Shown here piece by piece: positions 33,918 through 45,888 of a stretch of DNA of 64,000 bases. This stretch comes from Sphaerolaimus hirsutus (Eukaryota; Nematoda; Chromadorea; Monhysterida; Sphaerolaimidae), in the NCBI GenBank assembly GCA_964036195.1, contig OZ038452.1, forward strand, positions 12,208,704 through 12,272,703. The letters run 5' to 3'. The stretch's first letter is position 1, and every line of letters starts with the position of its first letter. The translations under genes were made by a program, and so were the position numbers. The notes beneath the pieces were generated by a model. It saw only the letters and a program-made list of their open reading frames with translations. It searched no databases and was not told where the DNA came from.

Positions 33918-34250
33918 GGAATCAAAAATGTCTCAGTGTGTGCCATATATATATTTTTCAGCCATCAAAATTCTCACTGTTTCACTGGCTCACAATTTTA
34001 ATTGGTTCTTAGAAAGGTGTAGATTGATGGAATCGAAAATGTCTCTGTCTGTTCCATATATATATTTTTCAGCCATCAAATTTCTCACTGTTTCACTGGC
34101 TGACAATTTTAATTGGTTCTTAGAAAGGTGTATATTCTTGGAATCAAAAATGTCTCAGTGTGTGCCATATATATATTTTTCAGCGATCAAAATGCCCACT
34201 TTTTCACTGTCTTAAAATTTTAATTGTTTCTTACAAAGTGAGAATTACAT
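33918..34250. repeat. 111-bp minisatellite, three clear units
   Basis: Units start at 33918, 34029 and 34140 (GGAATCAAAAATGTCTCAG). More diverged units occur upstream near 33560, 33670 and 33795. Confidence 0.8.
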
Positions 34251-34368
34251 TGGCTGAATCGAAACTGGCTTCAACTGCTCTGATTTTATAATTTTGTATT
34301 TACAAAATTATACATGGCTAATTTCCTTTTGCAAAACATTTTCTCAAAATGTTTCTCTTATTTCGCAG

Positions 34369-34702
34369 ACCCTGCAAGAAATCCGGAACGAGTTGGCCAT
34401 GCCCACGTGCACTACCCCGTTGCCGGCCATGTACAAAGACGGTACTCTTTTCTAACTGTCAGTTTAACATGGAAACGAAACATTCATTGTAACGTGCTCT
34501 TTGTGCAGATGTTTTGGACGAGGGCCAGGGCTGGGTTCACTCGGGTCCCGGTGACGACGGTTGGATTCGGCACACGACGAGGACACCGGGCCCGTTTTGC
34601 CCCTTTCCAATTTACCACCGCACAAATTCGCTTCCGCGTCGCCTGATGGATATCGTTAGCCCGACACTTTTTACCATTTTACTGTTAACTTTTTTCGAAT
34701 AA
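34369..34702 (+). CDS. Two C-terminal exons of an unrecognised plus-strand gene
   Basis: Exon 34369-34441 follows a strong acceptor (TTTCTCTTATTTCGCAG) and ends at a G|GTACTC donor. Exon 34509-34702 follows TTTGTGCAG and ends in TAA. Joined in phase they read through DDVLDEGQGWVHSGPGDDGW and finish with a hydrophobic tail (IVSPTLFTILLLTFFE). Such a tail could be a GPI-anchor signal or a C-terminal membrane anchor. If the signal-peptide exon at 31251 belongs to the same gene, the product would be a small anchored extracellular protein. Other frames are also open across these exons, so the reading frame is my best choice rather than certain. Confidence 0.45.
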
Positions 34703-34734
34703 CTTTCTGAATGGCAGGTAGGCCGTTCGACAGT

Positions 34735-35637
34735 GTAAGTTTCTTTTTACAACTTTTTTATTAGACACTTGAACGGCTGGTTTACAATAATTTATAGGGG
34801 AGGGTTAAAGGTCTCAAATTGTGTAAAAAATCTTACCTCAAAAATGCCTTCATAAGAAAATTTGCGGGGGGTGAATTTCAAATTGTAAAAATGACATCAT
34901 TGTAGGAATAAAAATAGGCAAAATTCACAATTTTAAATTTACCCCCAGCAACTTATGAAGGCATTTTTGAGGTAAGGTTTTTTACACAATTTGAAACCTT
35001 AAACCCTCCTCTATAAATCATTGTAAACCAGCAGTTCAAGTGTCTGATGAAAAAGTTGTAAAAAGTGATTTTTTTGTCACCCACTTGGGAGGAGGGGTTC
35101 ATGTGGTGGGCAGTTTTAGGTTGGATAAGATATTTTTTAGAGGATATTTCATGCTTAATTCACATTGTCAATCACATTAGTGTTAAAACAACACAAAAGT
35201 GTCCATTTTTTGAAATTCAATTGGATGCTGTACTTGTGTGGGACAGTAACATTTTAATAAATTTTCAACTTTGCACCCCACACTGTGGTGAGTTGCCAAA
35301 AACCGCCTGGCCAGTGTATAGTAGGGGAGGGGTGTTGGCGACATATCCCCAAAATTTTAGATTTATACCCCTCCCACAGGTGGAGGTACGGCACCCGCAG
35401 TGAAAGAAATCAGTGGGGGCCGGACCTGTGTGGGACACTAAAAAAGCTGCAATTTTTTTTTGCACTCGGCGACCCACCCTGTAGGGGGTCGCCGCGATCC
35501 CTTCAATTCATGCGAAGTAGAGGGGGGTTGCGCCATTATCTACCCCAAGTTTCAGCTTCTGACGCGTCCTAGAACAGGAGATAGGACGTCAGAAGTAAAA
35601 TAAAAAATGGGGGGCCGGACTTGATCGGGAAGGTGTT
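34735..35637. mobile_element. Diverged foldback element of the AACACCTTCCC family
   Basis: An internal palindrome (34745-35060) precedes a right part matching 48850-49155 and ending GATCGGGAAGGTGTT before TA. The left terminal repeat is missing. Confidence 0.65.
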
Positions 35638-35643
35638 TATATG

Positions 35644-35955
35644 CCGTATTACCTCGAAATACCCCCAGGGGGTTTATTATTTCGCCAGTAAATTTGAGGG
35701 GGGTTAATTCGAGGGAGGAGCTTATTCAAGGGTTTTTTTACTATTTCGTCAAAAGATTTCGTGATGGATCTAAGTAAAGAATAAGCCAAAACGTACCGAA
35801 AACGTATTTTGCTACGTCTGCGTACGTCACAAAACAACAAATTAGTACTGGGATCGAAAAATTTATGGCGAAATGATAAACCCCATCGATTAACCCCCCT
35901 AAAAATTGTCACTCTGAAAAAATAAACCCTCTGGGGGTATTTCGAGGAAATACGG
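35644..35955. mobile_element. CCGTATTACCTCG element
   Basis: Ends CCGTATTACCTCGAAATACC / TTTCGAGGAAATACGG with G/C runs inside. It abuts the end of a foldback element (35637). Confidence 0.7.
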
Positions 35956-36156
35956 TAGTACTTATTTCAAACAAACAGCCAGCGCACTGCCACGATGATG
36001 TGTAGTAAAAGGAGGCTTGGTGACAAAATAATTTGCGGCTCATGGTAAGTAAGAGTCTCATTTAGTGGAAAAGTTTCGTTTAGTGGAAGTATTTAAATAA
36101 AAGTGATCATTTAGTCTTCCAAACTGAACATAATTTCGCCATACGTGAATCATGAC

Positions 36157-37199
36157 TAGTGATGGAAAAGCGCCAGGAAAAATGGCGCCAGGCGCCAATG
36201 GTGCCATTCGAAATAATGACGCCGGGCGCCAAAGGGCGCCAGAGAAAATGGCGCCACGGCGCCATCTGAAAAAATGGCGCCGGGCGCCAACGATAAAAAT
36301 CACTTATTTAGCAGGTATATCATAACAGAAGCTTTTTTAGAAGAGGAATATGTACCGTATTTCCTTCAAATACCCGTTGAATTAACCCCCCTTCAAAATA
36401 CCCCCTGGTCTGAGCAAGCTGGGAAAAAAATAACCTACACTCAACGTCGACACTCCCATCTGTAATAAAGTACATCATGTTTACAATGAACATGATGTTT
36501 TAATGGCTGCCAATTTACATCGCATCGAAATACCCATAGCGGGTTTATTTGTCAGAGTGCGAATTTCGAGGGGGGTATTCGAGGGGTGGTTGTATTTTTT
36601 CCCCAGAAATTTTCGAGACAGAGGGTAGCAAAGATGGGCTTTTACATACCAAAATTGGTAATCAAAGTGACAAAACAGGATATATTTAGATGTATAACGT
36701 TGATGGCTACACAAACTAGGTAGTCTGATGTGTGGCTGTGATGCATATTGGCATCGACTAATACATCACGTACGTTGTGTATTATACATGATGTACCTTA
36801 TTCCATACAGAGGAATTTCGAGGGGGTATTTTTTACTCAGCTCGAAAACACCTGGGCGTATTTCGAGGGGGTGAGTTCTAGGGGAGTATTTTAACGAAAT
36901 ACGGTACATTGACTGCTTTGTGTAACGATCTACGATAAAATGTCCAAAAATGTCCTATTTGGTCACACTTATTCGCGAAATTTTGGCGCCATTTCTGGCG
37001 CCATCCAAAACAATTGCGCCGGTCGCCAAATTGGCGCCAGCGAAAATGGCGCCAAGCGCGCCATGGCGCCATTCGGAATAATGGCGCCAGGCGCCAGATG
37101 GCGCCACAGAAAAGGGCGCCAAGCGCCAATGGCGCCATGGCGCTGGCGCCTTTTGGCGCCATTAAAGGGCGCCAGCGCCATGGCGCCATTCCATCACTA
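36157..37199. mobile_element. hAT-like element with GGCGCC arrays, itself interrupted
   Basis: TAGTGATGGAAAAGCGCC ... GGCGCCATTCCATCACTA, with an exact 8-bp duplication ATCATGAC. GGCGCC arrays occupy 36170-36290 and 36980-37190. A TA-target CCGTATT element (36355-36904) is nested inside. Confidence 0.85.
36355..36904. mobile_element. TA-target CCGTATTTCC element nested in GGCGCC element
   Basis: Ends CCGTATTTCCTTCAAATACC and TTAACGAAATACGG, flanked by TA. The body carries CATGATGTAC-type palindromes shared with 4542-4902. Confidence 0.7.
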
Positions 37200-37232
37200 A
37201 TCATGACGTATTACCCCGAACCGTACCGGATA

Positions 37233-37622
37233 CCGTATTACCTCGAAATACCCCCATGTGGGTTTATTATTTCGCCAACAAAATTTGAGGGGGGTTAATT
37301 CGAGGGGGGTTATTATTTCGTCAGAAATTTTCGTGAGGATCGTAGTAAATAGTAGACATTTTTGTACTCGAAACAGGTATTGAATATGTCCAAACAGGAT
37401 ATATTGAACATAAAAACGTAGATAGCTACACAAACTAGGTAGTCTTATGTGTAGCTGCAATACAAATTAGCAGTAATAAATACATCATGTACATTGCATA
37501 CATGATGTACATCATTCAGGTGGGGTATTTCGAGGGGGGTTTATTACTTCCCCTGACCATTTTGAGGGGGGTTAATTCGAGGGGGGGGGGTAATTCAAGG
37601 GGGGGTAATTCGAGGTAATACT
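37233..37622. mobile_element. CCGTATTACCTCG element
   Basis: Begins TACCGTATTACCTCGAAATACC; ends AATTCGAGGTAATAC. It contains a TACATGATGTAC palindrome and shares its middle with 4542-4902. Confidence 0.65.
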
Positions 37623-37699
37623 ATAAATAAATATGTGCATCAATTTGAGCACAGATCACAAGCAATATGGTTTTGTAATAATGCCCTTAAGTGAAACTA

Positions 37700-38129
37700 C
37701 CGTATTACCTCGAATTATCCCCCCCCTTGAATTAACCCCCCTCGAAATACCCCCCCTAAATTTCGGCTGAGGAAAAAATAACCCCCCCCCCTCGAAATAT
37801 CCCCCCCTAAAATTGAGTGTAACGTGAACGTACATGACAAATACCGCAGTTTGTGATCTGTACTATGCAGAACACACGTTAAAACTGATGATTAAGTGAC
37901 GTTAGGGAAGGGTTTTTGTGTATATACAGTAATATCTGCCTATAAACACATATAAATCTATGTGATTGTTCGATTTTTCTACGTCTGCGTATGGGGAATT
38001 TCCGAAAATTTCTGGCGAAATAATAGACCCCCCCCCCCCTCGAATAAACCCCCCCCCCTCGAATTATCCCCCCCTCAAATTTTGCTGGCGAAATAATAAA
38101 CACCCTGGGGGTATTTCGAGGTAATACGG
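37700..38129. mobile_element. TA-target CCGTATTACCTCG element
   Basis: Ends CCGTATTACCTCGAATTATC / TTTCGAGGTAATACGG, TA-flanked. It is the inverse-orientation relative of 9946-10350 and lies just 3' of gene B. Confidence 0.75.
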
Positions 38130-38205
38130 TATACGAGAATTTAAAAAAACTCAAGGAATTTTAGAGAGTAAAATAAATAAAGCATCATTTGGTGAAAGCT
38201 GGTCG

Positions 38206-41200
38206 CTAATTGTCATTCCCCTTTGGTATCATCTCATCATACAGCTTAGAAAACTCGTTGTTATCCAACATCTCCACACGGCCGCGAATTATATCTGTTC
38301 CGAAAACAGTGGCCATTTGCTGCAGGCAATTTTTCGCTGCCTGTACTGTCCGTTCGGGCCCATCCAAAGTGCACCCGTGCATGACACAGGTGATTATGTC
38401 CTGCAAATGAATCTTGTTCAGAAGTGATATTTTCTCTTATGTTGTACTGTAATCGATGACAAAAATATATACCTAGCCGTCTTTTTTTCTGTAATAGACG
38501 CATCACACGGTTCGATGTCGCGACTAGGGATGGCTGAGGGTTTTTTTCAAAGGTTTAAAAATAAAAAAACGTTTTATTTTGTAAAAAAACCCGACCATCG
38601 AAACCTTTTTTTAATTAAAAAAAACCTTGGCCAAAATTTTTAGTACTAAGCACTAGGTATTTTGCATTTTTTGCGCGCAAGCGCGCAATTTCACATACCC
38701 ATTACCATTGCTGGTTGTTTTCATTGGTTTCGAGGCATTTGTAGTGTGACAGCTTCCATTTGTACTTCATGGCTAACTTCACTTGAAGTCATGATGTTCG
38801 ACAAAAGCCGATATACATAACTGTCACCTGTCTGATTTACCTGTATATGTGGACTCATGGCCATATCTGGGAACTTTTTTGAAAATTTTTTTTACTTTTT
38901 TTGGCCATCCTTAGTCGCGACAATGTTCAAGTTGAGAAAATTGATGGGATGCACATATAACCGTATTTGCTTGAATAGTTCCCCTTCGAATAATCCTCCC
39001 TGTAAGACGAGTGAGGAAATAATTATTACCCCTTGAAAAATTCCCCCCTTAAGGGATTTAATCAATTAATTGTTGAGCCCAATTTTAACACAAATGGCAC
39101 GTTATTGTGTTAATAAAGCATATTTAGTGAAATAACTCGATAGAAAGCTCGAAAATTTTGACGAAATGATACCCCCCACTCGAATAGTTCCCCCTCAAAA
39201 AGTCCCGAGGAAATAATAATCCCCCAGGGGTCTTATTCTAGAAAATACGGCAAGTTCTATCTTAGATAACATCGTGGTTAAACAGATTTTGCCCTGTTCG
39301 ACGACAACAATTTTTTGAAATTGAACGAATCTGAATTTTTGCCGGAACAGCAAAATAATTTGCACGCACCTGGAGCAACGGCTTAAAGCGCATCTTTCCA
39401 ACAGAGGTCACAGCGGCATACAGTCGTTCGCACACGGTGGTCAGCAGAACAGCGCACTCGGGCATATCGAACTGGACGCACAGCCGCAGCGCGAGAACCA
39501 TCGGCCCGGGTTTCGTGCAGCTGGCGGCGGGGCGGCCCGGCTGAGGCTGGTCGCTGCTCAGCAACCTGTCGCATAGAGGTCGCGGGCACGGCTTGTGCTG
39601 CGCAATTGAATCTAGTATGTGGAGAAAAGTGAGAGGCGGCGGTATGCCCCACACATACTACGTTGACAACGATACCAAATGTCAACTTGCTCCCATTTTA
39701 TTCAAACTTTGCTTCATGCCGGGCTACATTGCACACACCGCAATTTTTTTCCAAAACTTCAGCTCCATTATTTGCAACATGACTTAACACTTTAGCATTT
39801 GAACGTCGTTGTCGGCTCGTCGGTAATCTTTGAATTGGGATCGGAACCACTTGACAAATTTGGTGTCGTTGTCATCTACTGCGTGCATGCTCAATTTTAC
39901 GCACTGTCAGCGCTTCCAGAGTCAACAAAACGGCGCCGTGTGCTCGCCGCCATCGGCACGCCTCATCCGTGACGTCACTGCCGCTCTGGCTGCCCGGTTG
40001 AAACGGCAAATCGTGTAGGTACTGCTCCACTATTGAGACCACCTGAAATGAGCCACGCTGGTGGCCTTCATTTAAAAAAAAACAACAACCGGACAACTGT
40101 AAAAATACCGTATTTCCTCGAAATAGCCGCGGGGGGTTTATTTTTTTAAGAGTGCAAATTTTGAACAAATTAGAAACAATTGATATATCAAGTACACGAT
40201 GAACCTTATACCAGACGGGGGTATTTCGAGGGGGGTTGTTTTTTTCTCAGCTTGAAACGAACTCGGAGTATTTTGAGGGGGGTTGATTCAAGGGGGGTAT
40301 TTCGAGGAAATACGGTATCTCAAATACTTGCAAAAGGTTTATCAACATTTAGCATGTAAGTACATTACAGCTAATTACATAAACGAACTTTATCACTCGG
40401 AGCACCTTGGTGCAGCAGAGCAGTGTGCGCCAGAAACTCGGCAGCGGCGGCGCGCACTTGGTTCGTTTCGTCGCTCAAGCAGCGCACAAACACGCCGATC
40501 AAGCTGCAATCATTCACCTGCTTATTACCGCAAACATTAAACCTCGAGCAACAACGGTGAAAATTTAATTGCAGGATAGGTGGGTTCAGACGGGATTTCG
40601 ATCTCGAATCTCGATAATTTTCGGGATTTAGCGATAGATGGACTGGGAGTTTACGTGCACTCAAAGTTTCAGCCGAAATTCACAACGTTGGTGCGGCTGA
40701 CTCCACTCTTATAGAATTACCCACTCCCAAAATCTCAGCGACAAAGATTTCACGCAGTCAACCATCGTTCGGGATCTCGTGATTTCGGCCTCCGAAATTG
40801 GGTCCAGGTAGAAATCACTAAAACATCACTGTCAATGTATGTGGCATATTAAAGATGCCGATAAATTCCCGATCCTGGAAAAAATTCCAAATGACCTTTT
40901 TGCGGCGAGAAATGTGAAATATGCACCTGTTGAGAATCTGCGCGCCGCAGTTCGCGTCGAACGCCACCACGCTGAGGGCGCTGATGGCCGCGCACCGGAC
41001 GCGCCAGCTGGTCGGGTCACCGCTGGCGCTCTTCAAATCGTCGACGATCGTGGCTTGGTGAGCTGTTTAGAAAATAGTTTGGTAGAAATGAAAGAATTTT
41101 ACCGTATTTCCTCGTATTACCCCTCTCAAAATGGCCACTATGAATTTATAATCCCTCCCTCGAAATACCCCCCCCCCGTTTACCGTTTTGGGTACTTAAA

Positions 41201-44200
41201 AGCATATTCTCTACTATGAATTTCACAAAAATTTCTGACGTAATAATAACCCTCGTTTAACCCCCTTCAAAATTTGCACTATGAAACAATCACCCCGGGG
41301 GTATTTCGAGGAAATACGGTAGGCAAGTTAATATCAAAACTTATGATGGTTGTAATCATGCCATGCATGCATTAAAATTTAATATTTGTGCATTTTAACA
41401 TCGTTGTGCGACGCGTCAACCCGTCAGAAACTAGTAGACACCCAGTATGTGTGTGTGTGGCCACATACACAGGTCACACTTTACAAGATCATGGTTTCAA
41501 AGTCAAGTGTCAAATGTCATGTAAAATGTCAATCAAAATAAAAAATAAAAGATTTTATCACTGAACTTTTGGCATTTTGATATAACATTTTCATTATGCA
41601 ATAATTGAAAATCTTGGTTAAATGTATCTAAAAATTACTGCTGATTTTCAACTAATTTAATATACCGTATTCGTTTGAAAAGTTTCCCCCACTCGAAAAA
41701 TCCCCCCCTGTAAGACGAGTGAGGAAAAAATAATTCCCCCTTGAATGACCCCCCCCCCCTTAAAGGATTTGATCAATTTGTTGTACCTAATTTTAACAAA
41801 CATGACACGTTTATGTTTATAAAGCATATTTCGTAAAATGAGTTGATAGAAACATGCCTGAAAACTCTGACGAAATAATAATCCCCCCCTTGCATTATTG
41901 CCCCCTAGAATAGTCCCCCCCCCCCTCAAAAATGTCTGACGAAATAATAATCCCCCAGGGGAATTATTCAAGCATATACTGTAAACTTTAGAAGATTCAC
42001 AACCCCCCGCCCCGCAAAGGTGAATGCAGTAGTTGCACCAACATTTCAATTTCTCCGGCGGCACTTTTCGCAGTAACTCATTCATAGACACGCACGCGTT
42101 CTCACGCAGTTCTGGCAATTCACTTTTAAGGTGCCGGTTGTAAAAGTCGACCAGCCGCGGCAGCTGAGCTACGACCAAGTTCAAGCCTTGATCATTTGAT
42201 ACTACGCGCCAAGTTTCCTGCGAAATGGCCAATATTATCAACTGAAAGATAAGAAACGCGAACTACCAAAAAGAACCTGGAACATTCCCATCACAAAAAT
42301 CAAGGACAATCGACAATCTTAGCGTGCAAAAGAAATTTGCAGCGTTAAAGCAACCTGAAAAACATTGGCCAAATCGGCGCTGGTGGCTGCATATCGACTG
42401 AAACACAGCGCCGGCAACAATCTGTCCAGATTCTCAGCATGTTTCTCAGCAGGCGAATATTCGAGTAGCGACCGCGCAGCCAACGAAGAAGCAGCTCTTA
42501 TCTGAGAAAATTTTGTAGATATTTTTCAACACGCGATACGCACCAAAATTAGTTTTCCATAGTTGTTAAAACGTATTTACTTTTACTCGCAAAATACGTA
42601 TACTCGAGTTCTGGATAAATACGTTTACGTTTCCTCTAAAAAGTAACTGTACTCGCTTTTACGTATACTTTTTGAAAGTACTCGAGTGCAGAAAACGTAT
42701 TGCACATAAAAGTTTATAAAAAGACTATGTGCAATGCGTTTTCTGTATATAAACTATGCAATATATAAACTTTTAAAGGCATAGAAAGGAAACCGGGAGC
42801 AAATAGGTTATATTTATGTAGAAAAAAAGTCGCATATAAGTACGCGCAGACGCAGCAGGTGAAGTATTATACGTTTACTCATGAGTAAAAGTAAAAATTA
42901 TTTGCGTTACGTTTTCTGTACTCAGGGGTGAGTAAAAAATAAATACTTTACGTTTACGCATACTTTGAAAAACTTTTTCAAACTCTGCAGTTTTCACACA
43001 CCTGAGGCATAGGATCAACCAAGGCGGAGTCAATGATTTCCACCAAATCAGTTGCCAGCGGTTCATCATGCAGAACGGCCGCACGGCATGGAAACATGGC
43101 AGTCAGCAAGGAGAAACTGGTCTTGCGGAGAAACCAATTCAGCCCACAGATGCCCCCATCAGCGCCACTGCACACATCCAGCGTGAACCTAAGTAATATT
43201 TACGAACATTTTGCACTTCAACGACAAACCAAAAACTTCATTGTATAAATTAATCTATCTTAAATCCTTTTTGTGTGACTAATTTATTAGAAATCCTTGA
43301 ATAAGTCCCCACTTGAATAACCCCATCACTTGAGTACTCCCCCCCTGTTGACGAAGTGAAGTGAAATAACTCCCTCAATTGAATAACTTCCCAGTGATTG
43401 GGAAAGCGCCAGGAAAAATGGCGCCATCCATACAAAATGGCACCAGGTGCCAGAGATAATGCTCCACGGCGTCTTTTGAAATATGGCACCAGGCGCCAGA
43501 GACAATGGCCCCACGCAAAGTAAGCGAATGACGCCAATGCCGTTGGCGCCAGCGCCTCTGCGCTACTCCCGCTCAAAAAGCTCTGACAAAAAACACCCTG
43601 CCCAGGGAATTTACATTGAATTAGAAAATTTCCAGAACGAACGAACCGCACGAGTCGCTGGTCGACCACGTGAGCAAAGGCGGCGGGATCGCATTCTGCG
43701 CACGCCTGCGCCGCTGACATGCAACAGTCGCAATGGTGCCTCGCGTTGGCATCCTCCGCACCTGAAAGCGCACCAATTGTAAAATAACTATAAGTTGTTG
43801 TGGCTGTGCCAGAGGGGAGAACTATCGGTGCATATGTAAACTCCCAGTATTTGTAAACTCTCAGTGCATGTAAATTCGTTGAATCCACGCACCCTATGCA
43901 CGGGTCCGCAATGGGGGATTGGATTTATTTGTTATTCACCTAGTTGATTTTTATAAGTGATGTCGATATTTAGTGCGGCCAATTTTTGACACTTTTAATG
44001 TTTTTGGCGGGGGCGGGGGGTTGAGTCTTTCAGTTTACAGTAGAATATTATTCTCTAGGAATTTTTTAGCTGATTTCCAATGTTACGACATCCACGGGAC
44101 AAAATTTGTTTCCATTTAGTATTTGAAATTAAAAATAACAAAATTCAGCAGTCGTCATTTTTGACATTGCAACACATCAAAAGAATTTCTTTGAGAAGAG

Positions 44201-45456
44201 GCGAGGCATAAATATTAGGAATTAAAATTTTAAGTAAAACTTTTATATTAAAAAAACAGCCGTCACGCGCACACCGCGTAGGGTGCATAGATGCACAGGG
44301 TTTTCACGCACTGACTGCGTGCAACGCTGAGAGTACGCATGCACTGAAGCACACCGCGTGCAAGAGAACGAACGCACTGGGACTGGGCAGCGGGGACGCG
44401 CGGCCGTGCGTAGAGTCCGGGGCGGTGCGCAGCGCGGCGGCGATGTCCAGCAGCATGGCGGCCAGCTCGGCAGCCACCTGGGCCACGGCGGCAGTTCCCC
44501 GTCGCAGCAACGCGACCAGGGCATCGCGACTGGCCACGCACACACGGGGCTCGGCGTCGCGCAGCCGCTCCAGTGCGAACGGCTGCAGCCACGAACGGCA
44601 GTCGGCCGGCAGGCTCTGAGGTAGCGCAGGTTGCAGTAGTTGCAGTAGTCACAGGTTTGGGCAATATCACTGTTTTGTTACAGATATTGACCCTCGATGA
44701 AAATAAGGCAGGGGGTTCAACATAAAGGTATTTTCGAGGAGAGAAAAATCGCTAAAATGGGGTATATAGCTAAAATAGGTATATAGAAACATACATATTT
44801 ACAGCAAAATAAATAGCTGAAAATAAGCAATAAACAACGTGATTGTGGATTGTGGAGGTGAAGATGGGCAAATGGTGTGAAAATAAGCTTCAGCAAAAAT
44901 AAGAACAAAATTTCAAAAAAATCCCATCAACTGGCTAGATCGCCGATTCCAGGGAAGGTGGGGGGGGGGGGTTCAAGGAGTAGTAGTGAAAAAAATTCCT
45001 CGAGGTACGTACATAAATAGTAAGCGGTCCCCAGGATAGACGGATAGCTGCAACGTTTAACCCCCCCCCCCCCCCCCTGCGTTTGATACAATTTATTTTA
45101 AATAGTAACTCAGCCGTGTATTAAGAAGACAGATTTCATTTTACCATAAGACTCAAAATGCACACCCACCAAACACCGGAAAACACCCGGGCTACCCCCA
45201 CAATTTCAAAACCACCACCAACCAAATGCTCGGCGTCGACAAGCGCGGTCAGGGCCACCAGCTGTGCATGCCTGCACTGCCACGAGTCGTCGCCCAGCGC
45301 CTTGACCGCGTCGAAGACAGCCGCGGGCGCATTGGCGTCGCTGGCCGCCGGCGCCAACAAACAGCGCAGTTGGTCCAAGGCCCGATCGCGCGTGAGTTTG
45401 TCGTCGGACGACATGAGGCCGATGCAATCGTCCACGGACGGATCGGGCGCAGACAT
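38206..45456 (-). CDS. Gene B: HEAT-like helical-repeat protein, 11 exons
   Basis: Exons in order: 45223-45456 (ATG at 45456), 44378-44615, 43647-43761, 43002-43188, 42355-42501, 42039-42241, 40927-41028 (start uncertain, could be 41053), 40406-40503, 39905-40029, 39370-39597, 38206-38400 (stop TAG at 38206-38208). Apart from the weak acceptor at 41028, all join in phase with GT-AG borders. The product is about 630 residues, cytosolic-looking, without signal peptide or membrane segment. It is built from helical repeats with the alternating pattern of HEAT/ARM proteins, for example SWRVRCAAISALSVVAFD, NQVRAAAAEFLAHTALL and ELRENACVSMNELLRKV. Such proteins act as scaffolds for protein complexes or transport. 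I could not assign a family. The C-terminus (about 65 residues) is helical and acidic-basic. Its 5' end lies about 1 kb downstream of the gene A copy 2 stop, on the same strand. Confidence 0.78.
38525..38913. mobile_element. Variable-terminus hAT-like MITE (GGTTT motif)
   Basis: TAGGGATGG ... CCATCCTTA with an exact 8-bp duplication GTCGCGAC. The core has AGCACTAGGTATTTTGCA and GCGCGCAAGCGCGC. The subterminal motif is GGTTTTTT/AAACC. Confidence 0.85.
38961..39250. mobile_element. CCGTATTTGCTTG element in gene B intron 10
   Basis: Ends CCGTATTTGCTTGAATAG / CTAGAAAATACGG. It contains GGCACG...AAAGCATATTTAGTGAA sequence shared with 41666-41981 and 14780-14964. Confidence 0.6.
40108..40315. mobile_element. 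CCGTATTTCCTCG element in gene B intron
   Basis: Ends CCGTATTTCCTCGAAATAGC / TTTCGAGGAAATACGG with TA on both sides. It lies between gene B exons 39905-40029 and 40406-40503. Confidence 0.7.
41102..41319. mobile_element. CCGTATTTCCTCG element in gene B intron
   Basis: Ends CCGTATTTCCTCGTATTACC / TTTCGAGGAAATACGG, TA-flanked, just upstream of exon 40927-41028. Confidence 0.7.
41666..41981. mobile_element. Degenerate CCGTATTCG element in gene B intron
   Basis: It begins TACCGTATTCGTTTGAAAAG and ends GAATTATTCAAGCATATACTG, with C runs inside. It is adjacent to the 3' border of exon 42039-42241. Confidence 0.55.
43300..43600. repeat. GGCGCC-type array in gene B intron
   Basis: AGTGATTGGGAAAGCGCCAGG and following GGCGCC motifs resemble the TAGTGATGGAA elements; no clean right end or target duplication is visible. 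Confidence 0.45.
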
Positions 45457-45667
45457 GCTGATGGCTTCATCAGTTGCGAGGTTTGGAAACACTACTAAAT
45501 ATTCATCATCGACTTTATCAGAATGTAGGGGAGGCGGCCATGCCTGTGGATTGGACACACTTGTCCGGACCAACGCAACATTACAGTGCCATCAGTGGGG
45601 CGTTGCTGTGATGTAGAACGAATGCGCTGCAGCCCCGGCCAGCCAAAATATGACAATCAGTGGGCCG

Positions 45668-45888
45668 GTGCCGGTTCCGCAAGTGGAAAAGTTAAGAGTA
45701 AAGAGTTGAGTAAAATGATATATGATAGGTTCAGAGTAAAGTTAAAAGTTAAGAGTTGAGTAAAACCATTTGTCATTTTACTCAATTCTTAACTCTTAAC
45801 TTTACTCGTAACTTGTCATTTGTCATTTTACTCAACTCTTAACTTTTAACTCTTAACTTTTCCACTTGCGGAACTGGCCCGTGTGCCA
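45668..45888. mobile_element. Short relative of the 31437-32205 element
   Basis: GCCGGTTCCGCAAGTGGAAAA ... TTTTCCACTTGCGGAACTGGC, with TTAAGAGTTGAGTAAAA repeats between. It lies between gene B and gene A copy 2. Confidence 0.65.

Noticed and set aside
33904-34215. Repeat protein from the plus-strand open frame
   Set aside because: The frame is the chance product of a 111-bp minisatellite whose upstream units are out of frame; composition is AT-rich and non-coding.
36940-37200. Alanine/proline-rich protein from open frames across GGCGCC arrays
   Set aside because: The frames come from the palindromic hexamer and are open in several frames on both strands.
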